Part shown: positions 1 to 10,400 of the stretch, piece by piece
Numbering within the stretch: the stretch's first letter is position 1
Layout: the number at the start of each line of letters is the position of its first letter
Source: an uncultured Clostridia bacterium
Lineage (GTDB): Bacteria > Bacillota > Clostridia > TANB77 > CAG-508
Reading direction: 5' to 3'
Assembly: GCA_934162205.1 (NCBI GenBank)
Contig: CAKPIA010000008.1
Coordinates: forward strand, 10,083-74,082
Length of the DNA: 64,000 bases
Notes under the pieces: generated by a model
Seen by the model: only the letters and a program-made list of their open reading frames with translations
Database searches by the model: none
Told to the model about the DNA's origin: nothing
Program-made: the position numbers and the translations under genes

Positions 1-2
1 TT

Positions 3-524
3 ATTATCTCTATTATTTCAATATGGTTTGGTGATAATATAAAAAACATTTTTCCAGATATTATAACAAAAATGATTGGAACATTTATTTTAATATTTAT
101 GGGACTATTTATTATTTATCAATCTGTATGTAAAAATAATTTAAAAAATAATGAAATTAAAAGTAATTCAGAAGAAAAAATATATAGTTTTTTTATAAAA
201 TTTTTAGGCATAACAATTAAAATTATAAAAAACCCAATTTCTTCTGATTTTGATAATTCAAAAAAAATTGATGGAAAGGAAGCTTTATTTTTAGGTTTAG
301 CATTATCTTTGGATGCGTTTTGTGTAGGAATAGGTAGTGGAATTATTGGGATTAATTCATTTATTTTTCCATTTTTAACCTCACTATTTCAATTAATATT
401 TTTAAATACTGGTATATTATTTGGAAAAAAGATTAATTCCCTATCAAAATTACCCGATAATATTTGGTCTATTATTTCTGGTACATTATTAATATTAATA
501 GGTATTATCAAGTTTCTTTTTTAA
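3..524 (+). CDS. YtaF/MntP-like sporulation membrane protein, 5' truncated by window edge
   Basis: The reading frame is open from base 3, so the true start lies outside the window; the ATG at 72 falls inside a predicted membrane segment and is not the start. The visible part has hydrophobic segments around IGTFILIFMGLFIIY, then a hydrophilic lysine-rich loop, then GLALSLDAFCVGIGSG, a conserved small-residue/Asp motif seen in the second half of MntP/YtaF-type proteins. The end, GTLLILIGIIKFLF, is a final membrane helix. MntP members are manganese efflux pumps; YtaF is a sporulation-associated relative. The long loop between halves favours YtaF over MntP. Function is inferred from family only. 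Confidence 0.72.
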   Translation: MISIISIWFGDNIKNIFPDIITKMIGTFILIFMGLFIIYQSVCKNNLKNNEIKSNSEEKIYSFFIKFLGITIKIIKNPISSDFDNSKKIDGKEALFLGLALSLDAFCVGIGSGIIGINSFIFPFLTSLFQLIFLNTGILFGKKINSLSKLPDNIWSIISGTLLILIGIIKFLF

Positions 525-538
525 TTTAAATAAATATA

Positions 539-567
539 TTGTAATATTTTGTCGAATTATGTATAAT
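539..567 (+). promoter_or_regulatory. Sigma-A type promoter of the 73-aa gene
   Basis: TTGTAA (539-544), a 17-base spacer, and a perfect TATAAT (562-567), followed by an AGGAGGT ribosome binding site at 584-590 before the ATG at 598. Confidence 0.7.
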
Positions 568-597
568 ACTATTATCAACTTTTAGGAGGTATTTTTT

Positions 598-819
598 ATG
601 ACAAAACAAGTAGTATTACGGTATCCTGATGGGGAAGATGTGCTAACAACAGATAAAATTGGGGTTATGCAAGATTTTATCACTTGGATAATTGCTTGCA
701 ATCATTTTTCAGATCACTCACATAACGCAGATACAGGGGATATTTTTATATTTCCAAAATCCACTTATGGAATTGTATGTAGAATTAAATGGAAACGTTT
801 AAATATACTTAAGTCATAA
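598..819 (+). CDS. 73-aa hypothetical protein, foreign-looking single-gene unit
   Basis: I do not recognise the family. The ATG follows an excellent AGGAGGT site. The protein is soluble, with no signal peptide or membrane segment, and has a central His-rich stretch (CNHFSDHSHN). The gene has its own promoter and a perfect terminator and stands alone between YtaF and smc. Base composition and codons (GGG, CGG, ACG) are richer in G+C than the neighbours. Codon 8 is CGG, a codon I did not find in frame in any native gene here; a +1 slip there would meet a stop eight codons later. Likely acquired. Confidence 0.6.
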   Translation: MTKQVVLRYPDGEDVLTTDKIGVMQDFITWIIACNHFSDHSHNADTGDIFIFPKSTYGIVCRIKWKRLNILKS

Positions 820-874
820 GACCAATGTAATGTATTATTTACAATTTTCGTAAAAGGAAAATATCCTAAAGTTA

Positions 875-900
875 AACAGAGTAGCAAATGCTACTCTGTT
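875..900. terminator. Intrinsic terminator between converging genes
   Basis: A perfect 12-bp stem (875-886 with 889-900) is followed on the + strand by TTGTTTT. It ends the 73-aa gene and lies just beyond the 3' end of smc, so it may serve both strands. Confidence 0.8.
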
Positions 901-915
901 TTGTTTTAATATCTT

Positions 916-3900
916 TTATTTTAATTTCATAGATAACAATTTTGAAATACCATTCTCTTCCATAGTAATCCCATAAACTGTATCCGCCGCTTCCATTGTT
1001 CCTTTTCTATGAGTTATTACTAAAAATTGAGTATCTTTTGAAAATTTCTTTAAATATTCGGCATATCTAAATACATTTACATCATCTAATGCTGCTTCTA
1101 TTTCATCTAGCACGCAGAAAGGTGCAGGATTAATTTTTAATATTGCAAATAATAATGCTATTGCAGTAAATGCTTTCTCTCCTCCTGATAGAAGCATCAT
1201 ATTTTGTAATTTCTTTCCTGGTGGTTGAACAGTTATATCTATTCCACATTCTAAAATATTTTCTTCATCAGCTAATGTTAGCTCTGCTTTTCCTCCACCA
1301 AATAACTCTCTAAATACTTCTCCAAAATTTTTATTAATAATTTCAAATTGTGTTTTAAATTGTTCTTTCATTACTTCTGTCATTTCTTGAATCATTTTTC
1401 TTAATTTTGACATAGTATTTTCTAGATCTAATCTTTGTTCACACATAAAGTCATATCTTTCTTTTAATGTCTTATATTCTTCTATTGAATCTACATTAAC
1501 ACTACCTAAATCTCTAATATCTGCTCTTAAATTATTTACTTTCTTTTGTGTTAATGCAATATTATCTGGTTTTTGGTATTCTTTTATTGTGTTTGGAGTT
1601 AATTCATATTCTTCCCATAGTTTATTTATAACTGCATTTAAATCTTCTTCTGTTTTAGATTTTTTAACTTCCATTTTTGCCATTTGTGATTTAAGATCTT
1701 CAATAATTTTAAATTGATCATTTAATTCTGTTTCTTTATTAGCAAGCTTTTCGTTTTTTTGAGTTCTTTCTTCTTTTAAGTTATTTATTGTTTGTCCGCT
1801 TGTCTGAACTTGTTTTTTTACTTCTTCAATTTTTTGTTTTGTTTCTTCTATATTTTTTTCTAGTTCTTTATTATCTTCTTCTATTTGATGTATTTGTTTT
1901 TCTTTATTTTCCATGCTTTTCTTGTTATTTTCAATATCATTATTTATCATATCAGATATTTCATTTATTGATGTTTCACTTTCATCAAATGAAGATACAG
2001 AAATTTTTAAATTTGTTATATCAAAATTTAAATCATCTATATATTTTTGGTCATCTTTATTTAATTCTGCAAATTCATTTATTATATTTGTAAGTTTTTC
2101 GTTTTCTTCATTAATAGTTGATATTTGTTCTTCATCAGCTTTTTTCTTTTCTTCTATTTCAATTTTTTGATTATCTATATTTACAGTTTCTTCTTTTAAT
2201 TTTGATAATCTTTTTTCTATTCTTTCTATGTTTTCATTTATTGCTACAACTTTTTGCTTTTCCGTTGCATATGTTATATCTATTTCTTGTAAAGCCTTCT
2301 CTAAGCTTGAAACTTCTTCTAGTAAATCTTCTTGAGAATTAACATATTCTTCTTTTTCTTTTTCTAATTTTTCTATTTTTTGTTTTATTTTCTTTATTTC
2401 TTTTTCTAGGCTTTCAATTTCTCTTCCTCTACCTAAAATATTTACAGTCTTTTTAGCAACAGATCCACCAGTAATTGCACCTGAAGGATTTATTAAATCT
2501 CCTTCTATTGTAATTATTCTAAAAGAATAGTTATTTTGTTTAGCGACTTTAATTGCTGTTTCCATATTATCTACAATTACAGTTCTACCTAGTAAATTTA
2601 AAATAATTGGTTCATATTTTTTATTAAATTGAACTAAATCAGAAGCAATACCAATAATTCCTTTTTCTTTTGCCTTAAAGTTTTCTAATTTTTTACCTTT
2701 TACTGATGTTATTGGTAAAAATGATGCTCTTCCTAAGTTGTTTTTTCTTAAATGTTCTATTAATCTTTTTGCATCTTCTTCTGTTTCTGTAACAACATTT
2801 TGCAAGCTTGCTCCCAAACACATTTCAATTGCTGTTTCATACTCTTTTGGAACTGAAATTATATTTGCAAGAACTCCATGCATTCCTTTTCCTAAATCTT
2901 TGATATTTTCACAATCATTTAATAATGATTTTACACTCTTTATATACCCTTCTTTTTCTTTTTCTGTTTCTACTAAAAATTTGCGTCTTGAATCTTTTAT
3001 ACGCATTTCACTATATAAATTATTAATATTTGTATCATATTCTTTAATTTTTGTAGAAGCTTCTTCTTTTTGTTTTTCTATTTTTTCTAAACTAGAAAAA
3101 ATAGAATTTCTTTTACTTTCTGCTTCATAAAAACCTTTTGATATGTCATCTTTTCTTAATCTAGCAGAATCTAATTCTGATATATTTGTTGTTATCTCTT
3201 GTTTTATTTGTTGTTTCCTTTTTTCTAAACTTTCTGCATTTGCATTTTGAGTACTTATATCTGATTGCAATTCATATCTTTTATCTGTATTTTCTTCTAC
3301 TTTCTTTTTGTGTTCTTCTATTTCTATTTCTTTTTTAGATAATTTGCTTGTTAATTTATCTAATTCAGCCTGTTTCTCTTCTAACTCTTTTTCAAATTTC
3401 TTTCTATTTTCTTTTAAATTATCTTTTTTAGCTTGTTTTTGTTTTATCTCTTCTTCAAGGCTTGTTATTTTAGTTTTTATTTCTTCTATCTCTTTTTCAA
3501 ATCTTACTCTATTTTCTTTATTGTTTTCTATTCTAGTATTACATACACTTATATTTGAATTTAATTGTTCTATTTCTTTTTGGCTTTCAAATCCAATATT
3601 TTGCATAGATTCAATCTTTTCTGTAATTTCATCTATTTGTGTTTTTAGTTCTTCCTTTAAAGCTTTTATTCTTTCAAGTTTACCTTCTTCTTGATTACAA
3701 GTAGATTTCATTATATCTTCATCATTTATTATTTCTTCTAAAGTTTGTTTATATTTTTCAATATTATATACAAATAATCCTATTTCTATTGACTTTAATT
3801 CTTCTTTTAAATTCAAATATTTTTTAGCCTTTTCTGCTTGTTGTTGTAGTGGTTCAATGTTTGATTCTATTTCTGTTAATATATCATTAATTCTAAGTAA

Positions 3901-4461
3901 GTTTAATTTTGTATGTTCTAATTTTTTCTCTGATTCTGCTTTTCTTGTTCTGTATTTTACAATCCCCGCAGCTTCTTCAAAAATATGTCTTCTATCTTCT
4001 GATTTATTACTTAAAATTTCATCTATTTTTCCTTGACCAATTATAGAATATCCATCTTTTCCTATACCTGTATCCATAAACAATTCTAATATATCTTTTA
4101 ATCTACATGGTACTTTATTTATATAATAACCAGTTTCACCACTTCTATATATTTTTCTTGTTACTGTTACTTCTGCATACTCTATTGGTAAAGTTCCATC
4201 TTCATTATCAAATACCAATGACGCTTCTGCAAAACCTAATGATTTTCTATTTTGAGTTCCAGCAAATATAATATCATTAGATTTTGCTCCTCTTAATGAT
4301 TTCATACTTTGCTCTCCTAAAACCCATCTTATAGCATCTGAAATATTACTTTTTCCTGAGCCATTAGGTCCTATAACACTTGTTATTCCTGGCATAAATT
4401 CTAATACTGTTTTATCTGCAAATGACTTAAATCCTTGTAATTCTAATCTTTTTAAATACAT
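916..4461 (-). CDS. smc: Chromosome segregation ATPase SMC
   Basis: 1181 aa, the usual size for bacterial SMC, the ATPase that with ScpA and ScpB compacts and segregates the nucleoid. Walker A GPNGSGKSN is at residues 31-39. Two very long Lys/Glu-rich coiled-coil arms flank a hinge at roughly residues 515-670. The C-terminal head has the ABC signature LLSGGEKAFTA and Walker B CVLDEIEAALDD. The ATG is preceded by AAGGTGG at correct distance. It lies downstream of trmL on the same strand after a gap of about 95 bp. Clostridial smc often follows rnc; here rnc is 30 kb away. Confidence 0.97.
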   Translation of the reverse strand: MYLKRLELQGFKSFADKTVLEFMPGITSVIGPNGSGKSNISDAIRWVLGEQSMKSLRGAKSNDIIFAGTQNRKSLGFAEASLVFDNEDGTLPIEYAEVTVTRKIYRSGETGYYINKVPCRLKDILELFMDTGIGKDGYSIIGQGKIDEILSNKSEDRRHIFEEAAGIVKYRTRKAESEKKLEHTKLNLLRINDILTEIESNIEPLQQQAEKAKKYLNLKEELKSIEIGLFVYNIEKYKQTLEEIINDEDIMKSTCNQEEGKLERIKALKEELKTQIDEITEKIESMQNIGFESQKEIEQLNSNISVCNTRIENNKENRVRFEKEIEEIKTKITSLEEEIKQKQAKKDNLKENRKKFEKELEEKQAELDKLTSKLSKKEIEIEEHKKKVEENTDKRYELQSDISTQNANAESLEKRKQQIKQEITTNISELDSARLRKDDISKGFYEAESKRNSIFSSLEKIEKQKEEASTKIKEYDTNINNLYSEMRIKDSRRKFLVETEKEKEGYIKSVKSLLNDCENIKDLGKGMHGVLANIISVPKEYETAIEMCLGASLQNVVTETEEDAKRLIEHLRKNNLGRASFLPITSVKGKKLENFKAKEKGIIGIASDLVQFNKKYEPIILNLLGRTVIVDNMETAIKVAKQNNYSFRIITIEGDLINPSGAITGGSVAKKTVNILGRGREIESLEKEIKKIKQKIEKLEKEKEEYVNSQEDLLEEVSSLEKALQEIDITYATEKQKVVAINENIERIEKRLSKLKEETVNIDNQKIEIEEKKKADEEQISTINEENEKLTNIINEFAELNKDDQKYIDDLNFDITNLKISVSSFDESETSINEISDMINNDIENNKKSMENKEKQIHQIEEDNKELEKNIEETKQKIEEVKKQVQTSGQTINNLKEERTQKNEKLANKETELNDQFKIIEDLKSQMAKMEVKKSKTEEDLNAVINKLWEEYELTPNTIKEYQKPDNIALTQKKVNNLRADIRDLGSVNVDSIEEYKTLKERYDFMCEQRLDLENTMSKLRKMIQEMTEVMKEQFKTQFEIINKNFGEVFRELFGGGKAELTLADEENILECGIDITVQPPGKKLQNMMLLSGGEKAFTAIALLFAILKINPAPFCVLDEIEAALDDVNVFRYAEYLKKFSKDTQFLVITHRKGTMEAADTVYGITMEENGISKLLSMKLK

Positions 4462-4555
4462 TTAGACCACCTTTATTTTTTCTTCTCTTCTTATTTATAT
4501 ATCATTTTTCGACTTTTGTAAAGTTGAGCTATATTTATTGCTATAGAATTAATTG

Positions 4556-5053
4556 TTAGTCAAAATAACTACTTATTTCCTCTAAATTCTCAAAACCTTT
4601 TTGTCTTAAAACATCATAAACAACTATAGCTACTGAGTTAGACAAATTTAATGATCTTAATGTTTCTCTCATTGGGATTCTTATTGTTTTATCTATATAC
4701 TTCATTAAAATATCTTCTGGTAAACCTTTTGTTTCTTTACCAAAAAGAAGAAATACTTCATCCATATTTTTATAATCTGGTTCTGAGTATACATGTTTTC
4801 CTTTTGTTGTTACAAAAAACATGTTATTTTCTTCTGGTTTATATTTTTCTAAAAACTCCTCAAATGATGTGTGTTCTTCTATTTCTAATTTATCCCAATA
4901 ATCTAATCCAGCTCTTTTTACTTGTTTTTCCGAAATACTAAATCCTAGAGGATATACTAAATGCAATTTACCTCCTGTTGCTGCACATGTTCTTGCAATA
5001 TTTCCAGTATTTTGTGGTATTTCTGGTTCTACTAATACAACATTTAATTTCAT
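4556..5053 (-). CDS. trmL: tRNA (cytidine/uridine-2'-O)-methyltransferase TrmL
   Basis: 165 aa, a typical single-domain SPOUT methyltransferase. The N-terminus has VEPEIPQNTGNIARTCA, the signature of the TrmL/YibK/CspR branch, and the C-terminal knot carries LFGKETKGLPE, then IPM, then SLNLSNSVAIVVYD, the SAM-binding loops. The family methylates the ribose at tRNA wobble position 34 of certain leucine tRNAs. A typical ribosome binding site precedes the ATG. Confidence 0.9.
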   Translation of the reverse strand: MKLNVVLVEPEIPQNTGNIARTCAATGGKLHLVYPLGFSISEKQVKRAGLDYWDKLEIEEHTSFEEFLEKYKPEENNMFFVTTKGKHVYSEPDYKNMDEVFLLFGKETKGLPEDILMKYIDKTIRIPMRETLRSLNLSNSVAIVVYDVLRQKGFENLEEISSYFD

Positions 5054-5133
5054 TTTTATTCGCCTCTCTATTATAAAACTTATATTTTTAACTACAATAG
5101 CTAGATTGTATCATAAATTTAAATAAAAATAAA

Positions 5134-5153
5134 GGCTTACTTAAAAGTAAGCC
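5134..5153 (-). terminator. Intrinsic terminator of the 155-aa gene
   Basis: A GGCTTACTT/AAGTAAGCC stem (5134-5142 with 5145-5153) is followed on the minus strand by TTTATTTTTATTT. It sits just past the stop codon at 5169. Confidence 0.82.
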
Positions 5154-5168
5154 CTCTATATTTTTTTA

Positions 5169-5636
5169 TTATTTTGCAACAACTTTAAAATCATAAGCAT
5201 TTGCATAATCTAATGTCATACTTGTATTAAATTGTGTTGATGCTCCATTTTCTAATGGTGCTATAATTCCGCCAACTGTTACAATTTCTTTTCCTTCTTT
5301 GTCTAATAATGTAACATCTACTAATTGCATTTCTGTTGCTTTTCCAGTATTATTTTTTACATCTGCTAATAATACTGACATTCCATCTTTCATTGTTAAT
5401 TGAATGTTTCCAAATTCTAGTCCATTAACTATTTTTGTTTCACTTAATTTTGAACTAGTATTTAATTTTGTTCCATCTTCTAATACTTTAACAAATTCTT
5501 CTTTTACAGTATTATTTTCTTCTGTATTTGAATCTGTATTTGTTTTTTTACCTCTTGTAGCAAAGAATATTACTGCAATTATGATTATAGCTACTACAAT
5601 TAAAATAATTATTCCTTTTTTTTCATTAGCTTTCAT
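5169..5636 (-). CDS. Membrane-anchored exported protein of unknown function
   Basis: 155 aa. After MKANEKKG there is one strong hydrophobic segment of about 20 residues (IIILIVVAIIIIAVIFFA), then an Asn/Thr/Glu-rich linker, then a globular domain of about 100 residues with the beta-rich pattern MSVLLADVKNNTGKATE followed by VTLLDKEGKEIV. That pattern resembles the extracellular FxLYD/DUF-type beta-sandwich domains of Firmicutes, in which a protein compares its own tail to a neighbour; this is a resemblance only. Single-gene unit with its own terminator, divergent from purC. Confidence 0.6.
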   Translation of the reverse strand: MKANEKKGIIILIVVAIIIIAVIFFATRGKKTNTDSNTEENNTVKEEFVKVLEDGTKLNTSSKLSETKIVNGLEFGNIQLTMKDGMSVLLADVKNNTGKATEMQLVDVTLLDKEGKEIVTVGGIIAPLENGASTQFNTSMTLDYANAYDFKVVAK

Positions 5637-5748
5637 AACTTTCTTCCTTTCTTTTGTTTAATTTATATTTATTAGTATATATTATACTTAAATTTTTTTC
5701 AATAGTTTTTTATTATTTTTTATATTATTTTTATATTAACATAATTAG

Positions 5749-5777
5749 TTGATTTCTATGATTATATATGTTATAAT
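5749..5777 (+). promoter_or_regulatory. Promoter of purC
   Basis: TTGATT (5749-5754), 17-base spacer, TATAAT (5772-5777). The predicted transcript begins near TAACCGTA at 5786-5793, whose exact reverse complement TACGGTTA lies after the gene at 6590-6597. No purine riboswitch aptamer is visible in the leader of about 55 bases. Confidence 0.7.
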
Positions 5778-5840
5778 ACTTCTTATAACCGTACCTTTTT
5801 TATATTTAGCAATTATTTTTGCTAAAATGGAGGATTTAAA

Positions 5841-6569
5841 ATGGAAAATGTAACCGAAGTAGTAAGAGGCAAAAAGATCTATGAAGGAAAGGCCAACACG
5901 CTGTATGAAACAAATAATCCAAATCTTTTAGAGATGGAATCCACAGATCGTATTTCAGCAGGAAACGGTGAAAAGCGGGATGTAGTTGAAGGTAAAGGAC
6001 TTACCAATAACACAATCTCAACTGCACTGTTCAGACTTTTTGAAAAAGAAGGCGTCCCTACGCACTTTGTTTGCAATGGAAGTAATAAACATTCCAAAAT
6101 TGTGAAGAAAGCAAATATGATTAAGCTGGAAGTAATTGGAAGATTCATTTCAGCCGGCAGTTTTTGCAAACGTTATGGAATTAATCCTGGTATTCATTTT
6201 CAAGGCATGACATATGAATTATGCTTAAAAGATGATGTATTAGGAGATCCATTCGTCTCAGAATCGGCTGCAGCTTATGCTCTTGGAGTAGCAACAAACG
6301 ATCAACTTAGAGAAATTAAAAATTATACTTACATTATAGGCATTATTGCTCAAAAATTCTTTAAGCAGTTTGATTTAACGTTAGTGGATTTCAAGGTTGA
6401 GTTCGGTCTTGATAAAGACGGCAAAATTATCCTGTGTGATGAATTTTCACCAGATACATGCCGACTTTGGGATAAGGATGGAAAATCATTTGATAAGGAT
6501 GTTTTCAGGAAGGGTCTTGGAAATGTTGAAGAAACGTATAAGGCTATTCTGGAAAAAATCCAGAAATAA
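5841..6569 (+). CDS. purC: SAICAR synthetase (phosphoribosylaminoimidazole-succinocarboxamide synthase)
   Basis: 242 aa, normal length. It joins aspartate to CAIR in purine synthesis using ATP. The N-terminus KKIYEGKANTLYET is the nucleotide-binding entry motif, and the C-terminal part has LVDFKVEFG and LCDEFSPDTCRLWD, both diagnostic. The ATG follows GGAGG at good spacing. It is alone here, separated from any other purine gene. Codons are clearly richer in G+C than those of neighbours (CTG, CGG, AAG, GCC), suggesting transfer. Codon 46 is CGG within NGEKRDVVEGKG, a place where relatives carry Lys or Arg, so Arg is a plausible reading in the donor; a +1 slip there would hit TAG after two codons. 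Confidence 0.93.
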   Translation: MENVTEVVRGKKIYEGKANTLYETNNPNLLEMESTDRISAGNGEKRDVVEGKGLTNNTISTALFRLFEKEGVPTHFVCNGSNKHSKIVKKANMIKLEVIGRFISAGSFCKRYGINPGIHFQGMTYELCLKDDVLGDPFVSESAAAYALGVATNDQLREIKNYTYIIGIIAQKFFKQFDLTLVDFKVEFGLDKDGKIILCDEFSPDTCRLWDKDGKSFDKDVFRKGLGNVEETYKAILEKIQK

Positions 6570-6600
6570 TTTGTCACTATTAACTAGGTTACGGTTATTT

Positions 6601-6627
6601 AAAAGGAGTTCATATTGAGCTCCTTTT
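6601..6627. terminator. Bidirectional terminator between purC and the RNA methyltransferase
   Basis: An 11-bp stem with one G-U pair (6601-6611 with 6617-6627) and loop ATATT, followed by CTTTTATTTTTT. The methyltransferase gene read from the other side ends at 6631. Confidence 0.8.
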
Positions 6628-6630
6628 CTT

Positions 6631-7422
6631 TTATTTTTTAATTTTTTGTCTTACATATTCGTATAAAACTACACCTGTTGCTACAGAAGCATTTAAGCTC
6701 TCTGTTTTACCTAACATTGGAATTTTTACTTTTTTATCTGACATTTCTTGAATTTCTTTAGAAACTCCATTTGCTTCATTTCCTATAACTATAACTTTTT
6801 TGTTATATTCTATATCATATATACTTTCATTTGTTTGAAGTGATGTTACTACAATTTCATATTTATGTTTTTTTATTTCTTTTAATGTTTTTTCTAAATC
6901 TTCACATTCTATTACTTTTACTCTAAATATAGCTCCCATTGTAGATCTAACAACTTTAGGATTATAAACATCAGCGGTTTCTTTTGAAACTAAAATTTGC
7001 TTTAAACCAATACTGTCTACAGTTCTTAATATTGTTCCTAAATTTCCTGGATCTTGAATTCCATCTAATGCAACAATTATATCTTCATTATAATTTATTT
7101 CATTTTCACTATTTTTTCTTTCTATAACAGCTAAAATTCCCTGAGGATTTTTTACTTCTGTTATATTATTGAAAACATTTTCTGTTACATATATACAATC
7201 AAAACTTGCAATTTCATACATTAGTTTTTTAGAAATTTCTTGTGTTTTAGTACATTCTTCACATATTACAATTTGTTTTATTTTAGCATTTTCATTAATT
7301 GCTTCTTCTACAAGTTTTATTCCTTCTATAACATATTCATTTGATTGTTCTCTATACTTTTTATCTTTTAATTTTTTTACGTGTTTTATAAACTCATTAT
7401 CTTTACTTGAAATTCTTTGCAT
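6631..7422 (-). CDS. SpoU/TrmH-family RNA 2'-O-methyltransferase (RlmB-like)
   Basis: 263 aa from the ATG at 7422, chosen because AAGGAG lies 7 bases upstream; a longer reading from 7491 would overlap mfd and has no ribosome binding site. An N-terminal substrate-binding region (IEGIKLVEEAI) is followed by the SPOUT knot with ALDGIQDPGNLGTILRT, IGNEANGVS and ESLNASVATGVVLYEY, the three SAM-site motifs. The family methylates ribose in 23S rRNA or tRNA; exact target unknown. It follows mfd by 52 bases and is probably cotranscribed. Confidence 0.88.
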   Translation of the reverse strand: MQRISSKDNEFIKHVKKLKDKKYREQSNEYVIEGIKLVEEAINENAKIKQIVICEECTKTQEISKKLMYEIASFDCIYVTENVFNNITEVKNPQGILAVIERKNSENEINYNEDIIVALDGIQDPGNLGTILRTVDSIGLKQILVSKETADVYNPKVVRSTMGAIFRVKVIECEDLEKTLKEIKKHKYEIVVTSLQTNESIYDIEYNKKVIVIGNEANGVSKEIQEMSDKKVKIPMLGKTESLNASVATGVVLYEYVRQKIKK

Positions 7423-7474
7423 TAAAACTCTCCTTACTTGGAATATTTTATTATATCCTAACTTTTTAGTTATA

Positions 7475-10400
7475 TTATTTATTAATTGCATTTTTTATAT
7501 CTTTAATAAATTCTTTTATTTCTTCAAATAATTCTTTGTCTGTTTTTCCAGTTGCTTTTAAAGTTAATGCTGGTTTTATACCAGGTGAAAATCTTATTTT
7601 ATCTTGATATTTTTTTACTAATTCATTTACATCAACATTAAAGTTTGACTGCTCAAAGTTAAATACTATACCATTAATTTTACTTGCAATTTTTATAATA
7701 TCGGTATTTTGACAAAGTATTTTTACTCTTGCAATTTCTATAAGATTTTCAACTTCTTTTGGCATGTTACCAAATCTGTCTATTATTTCATCTATTATAT
7801 CTTGAATATCCTCTTCTGTTTTACATAGTGCAATATCTTGATATATTTCTATTTTTTGTTTTTTATCTGATATATATTCTTCCGGTATGTAACTTGTAAT
7901 ATTCAATTCTATTTGTAATTCCTGAACTTCTTCTATTTTCTTTCCTTGCATTTCTTTTACTACTTGATCTAATAATTCACAATATGTATCATATCCAACT
8001 TGATCTAAATGTCCATGTTGAATCTCTCCAAGCAAACTTCCTGCTCCTCTTATCTCCAAATCTCTCATTGCAATTTTAAATCCAGATCCAAATTCTGTAA
8101 ATTCTTTTATTGCTTTTAATCTTTTATCTGCATCTTCATTTAAAATCTTATCTCTTTTATATGTTATATATGCATATGCTTGTTTATTTGATCTTCCAAC
8201 TCTTCCCCTTATTTGATACAACTGAGCTAAGCCCATTCTATCTGCATTTTCTACTATTATTGTGTTTGCATTTGGAATATCAATACCAGATTCTAATATT
8301 GTTGTACAAACAAGTACATCTGTTTTTCCATCTACAAATTCTTGCATTATATCTTCTATTTCTTTTCCTGTCATTCTTCCATGTGCAAAAGAAACTCTAG
8401 CTTCTGGAACTAATTCTGATATTTCTTCAACTTTTTTAATAATATTTTCAATATTATTAAATATATAAAATACTTGCCCATTTCTTTCTATTTCTCTTGT
8501 AATTGCCTCTTTTATTACTTCTTTATCATACTCTAACACATAAGTTTGAACTGGTTTTCTATTTTGAGGTGGTTCGTATATTACAGACATATCTCTTACA
8601 CCTACAATAGACATATGTAATGTTCTTGGTATAGGAGTTGCCGTCATTGTTAATACATCTACATTTGTTTTATATTGTTTAATTTTTTCTTTATCTTTAA
8701 CTCCAAATCTATGCTCTTCATCTATTATTAATAATCCCAAATCTCTAAATTCTACATCTTTACTAAGAAGTCTATGTGTTCCAATTACCACATCTACTTC
8801 TCCTAATTTTAATTTTTTTATTGTTTCGTTTTGTTCTTTAGCAGTTTTGAATCTATTTAATAGTTCAACTTTTATAGGAAAGTCTTTCATTCTTTCTTTA
8901 AAGCCTTGATATTGTTGATCTGCTAAAACTGTTGTTGGAACTAAATAAGCAACTTGTTTTCCATCCATTACAGCCTTAAAAGCAGCTCTAATTGCAACTT
9001 CTGTTTTACCATATCCAACATCACCACATAGTAGTCTATCCATTGGTTTATCTTTTTCCATATCTTTTTTTACTTCTTCTATACATCTTAATTGATCATC
9101 TGTTTCTACATATGGAAAACTATCTTCAAATTGTTTTTGCCATGTAGTATCAGGAGAAAATGCAAATCCCTTTGCTTTTTCCCTTTTAGCATATAATTCT
9201 ATTAATTCTTTTGCGACTTCTCTTAAATTATTTTTGACTTTTGTTTTTGTATTTTCCCAATCTTTTCCGCCAAATTTATTTATCTTAGGCTCTTTTTCTC
9301 CGCCACCTATATATTTTCTTATGCTATCTAATTGGTTTGTAGGAACATATAAAATGTCATTTCCTTTATATTTTATTTTTATATAATCTTTTGTTACTTT
9401 ATCTGATGTTATTGTATTTACTCCTACAAACATACCAATTCCGTGGTGTCTATGTACAACATAATCACCAACTTCTAGATCAGCAAATACTACCTTTTCT
9501 CCTTCTTTAAATGCTGATGTTGCCTTTTTTCTTTTCTTTTTTTCTCCTTGAACTAAATCATCAGCAACAATTACTAATTGATTTAATTCATAATTTTCAA
9601 ATCCAGTTGAAAGTTTTCCTACTGTTACTAAAATGCTTTCTAATTTTTCTGTTATAATCTTTTTGTCAATACTTTTTTCATATATATTTTGAATTTCATT
9701 TTCACTTAATAATTTTGATATTTTTTTTGATTTCTCTTCTGTTGAAGTTAATATATATACTTTTTTATTTTTTTCTTTTGCCTTTTTTACTTCATTTAAT
9801 AGTATTTCTATTTCACTATTAAAATAATTTACTTGTCTATATTCAAATTTATATTTTTCTGCCTGTTTTTGAATAAAATCTTGTTCTTCTATATATAATA
9901 TTTTTTTGTTTCGTATTTCTTCATCTATTTCAGAAAAATCATACATATTTTCAATTGCCTGAGGAACAATTTTATCTTTTTCAATTAAAGATTGCACTAA
10001 ATTTTTATTATCATTTTTTATATTTTCTGCTCTTATATTAACTTTACTTTCTTCATCAATACAAATTAGACAATTATTATCTAAATATCCTAAAATATTT
10101 GTTTTATCATTATAAAAATCATCAAAGTATTTATCAATTTTACTTATATAATCTCCATTTTTTATAACTTCAATATCATTTTCCAATATCTCTTGTTGTT
10201 TCTCATTATATATTTTCTCTTCTATTTTTTTACATACTTTATCTATTGTATCTTCTAAAACATATTCATGTGCTGGATATATTATTGCTTTTTGAAGTGT
10301 GCTTGTTGACCTTTGTGATGATATGTTAAAACTTCTAATTGAATCAACTTCATCTCCCCAAAATTCAATTCTTATACCTGAATTCTCATCTGTAGAAATA

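Noticed and set aside
1788..3694. Several long open frames on the + strand opposite smc
   Set aside because: They are antisense shadows of AT-rich Lys/Glu codons, giving Leu/Phe/Ser-rich translations without start signals.
5777..5840. Purine riboswitch in front of purC
   Set aside because: The leader is only about 55 bases and has no conserved aptamer core.
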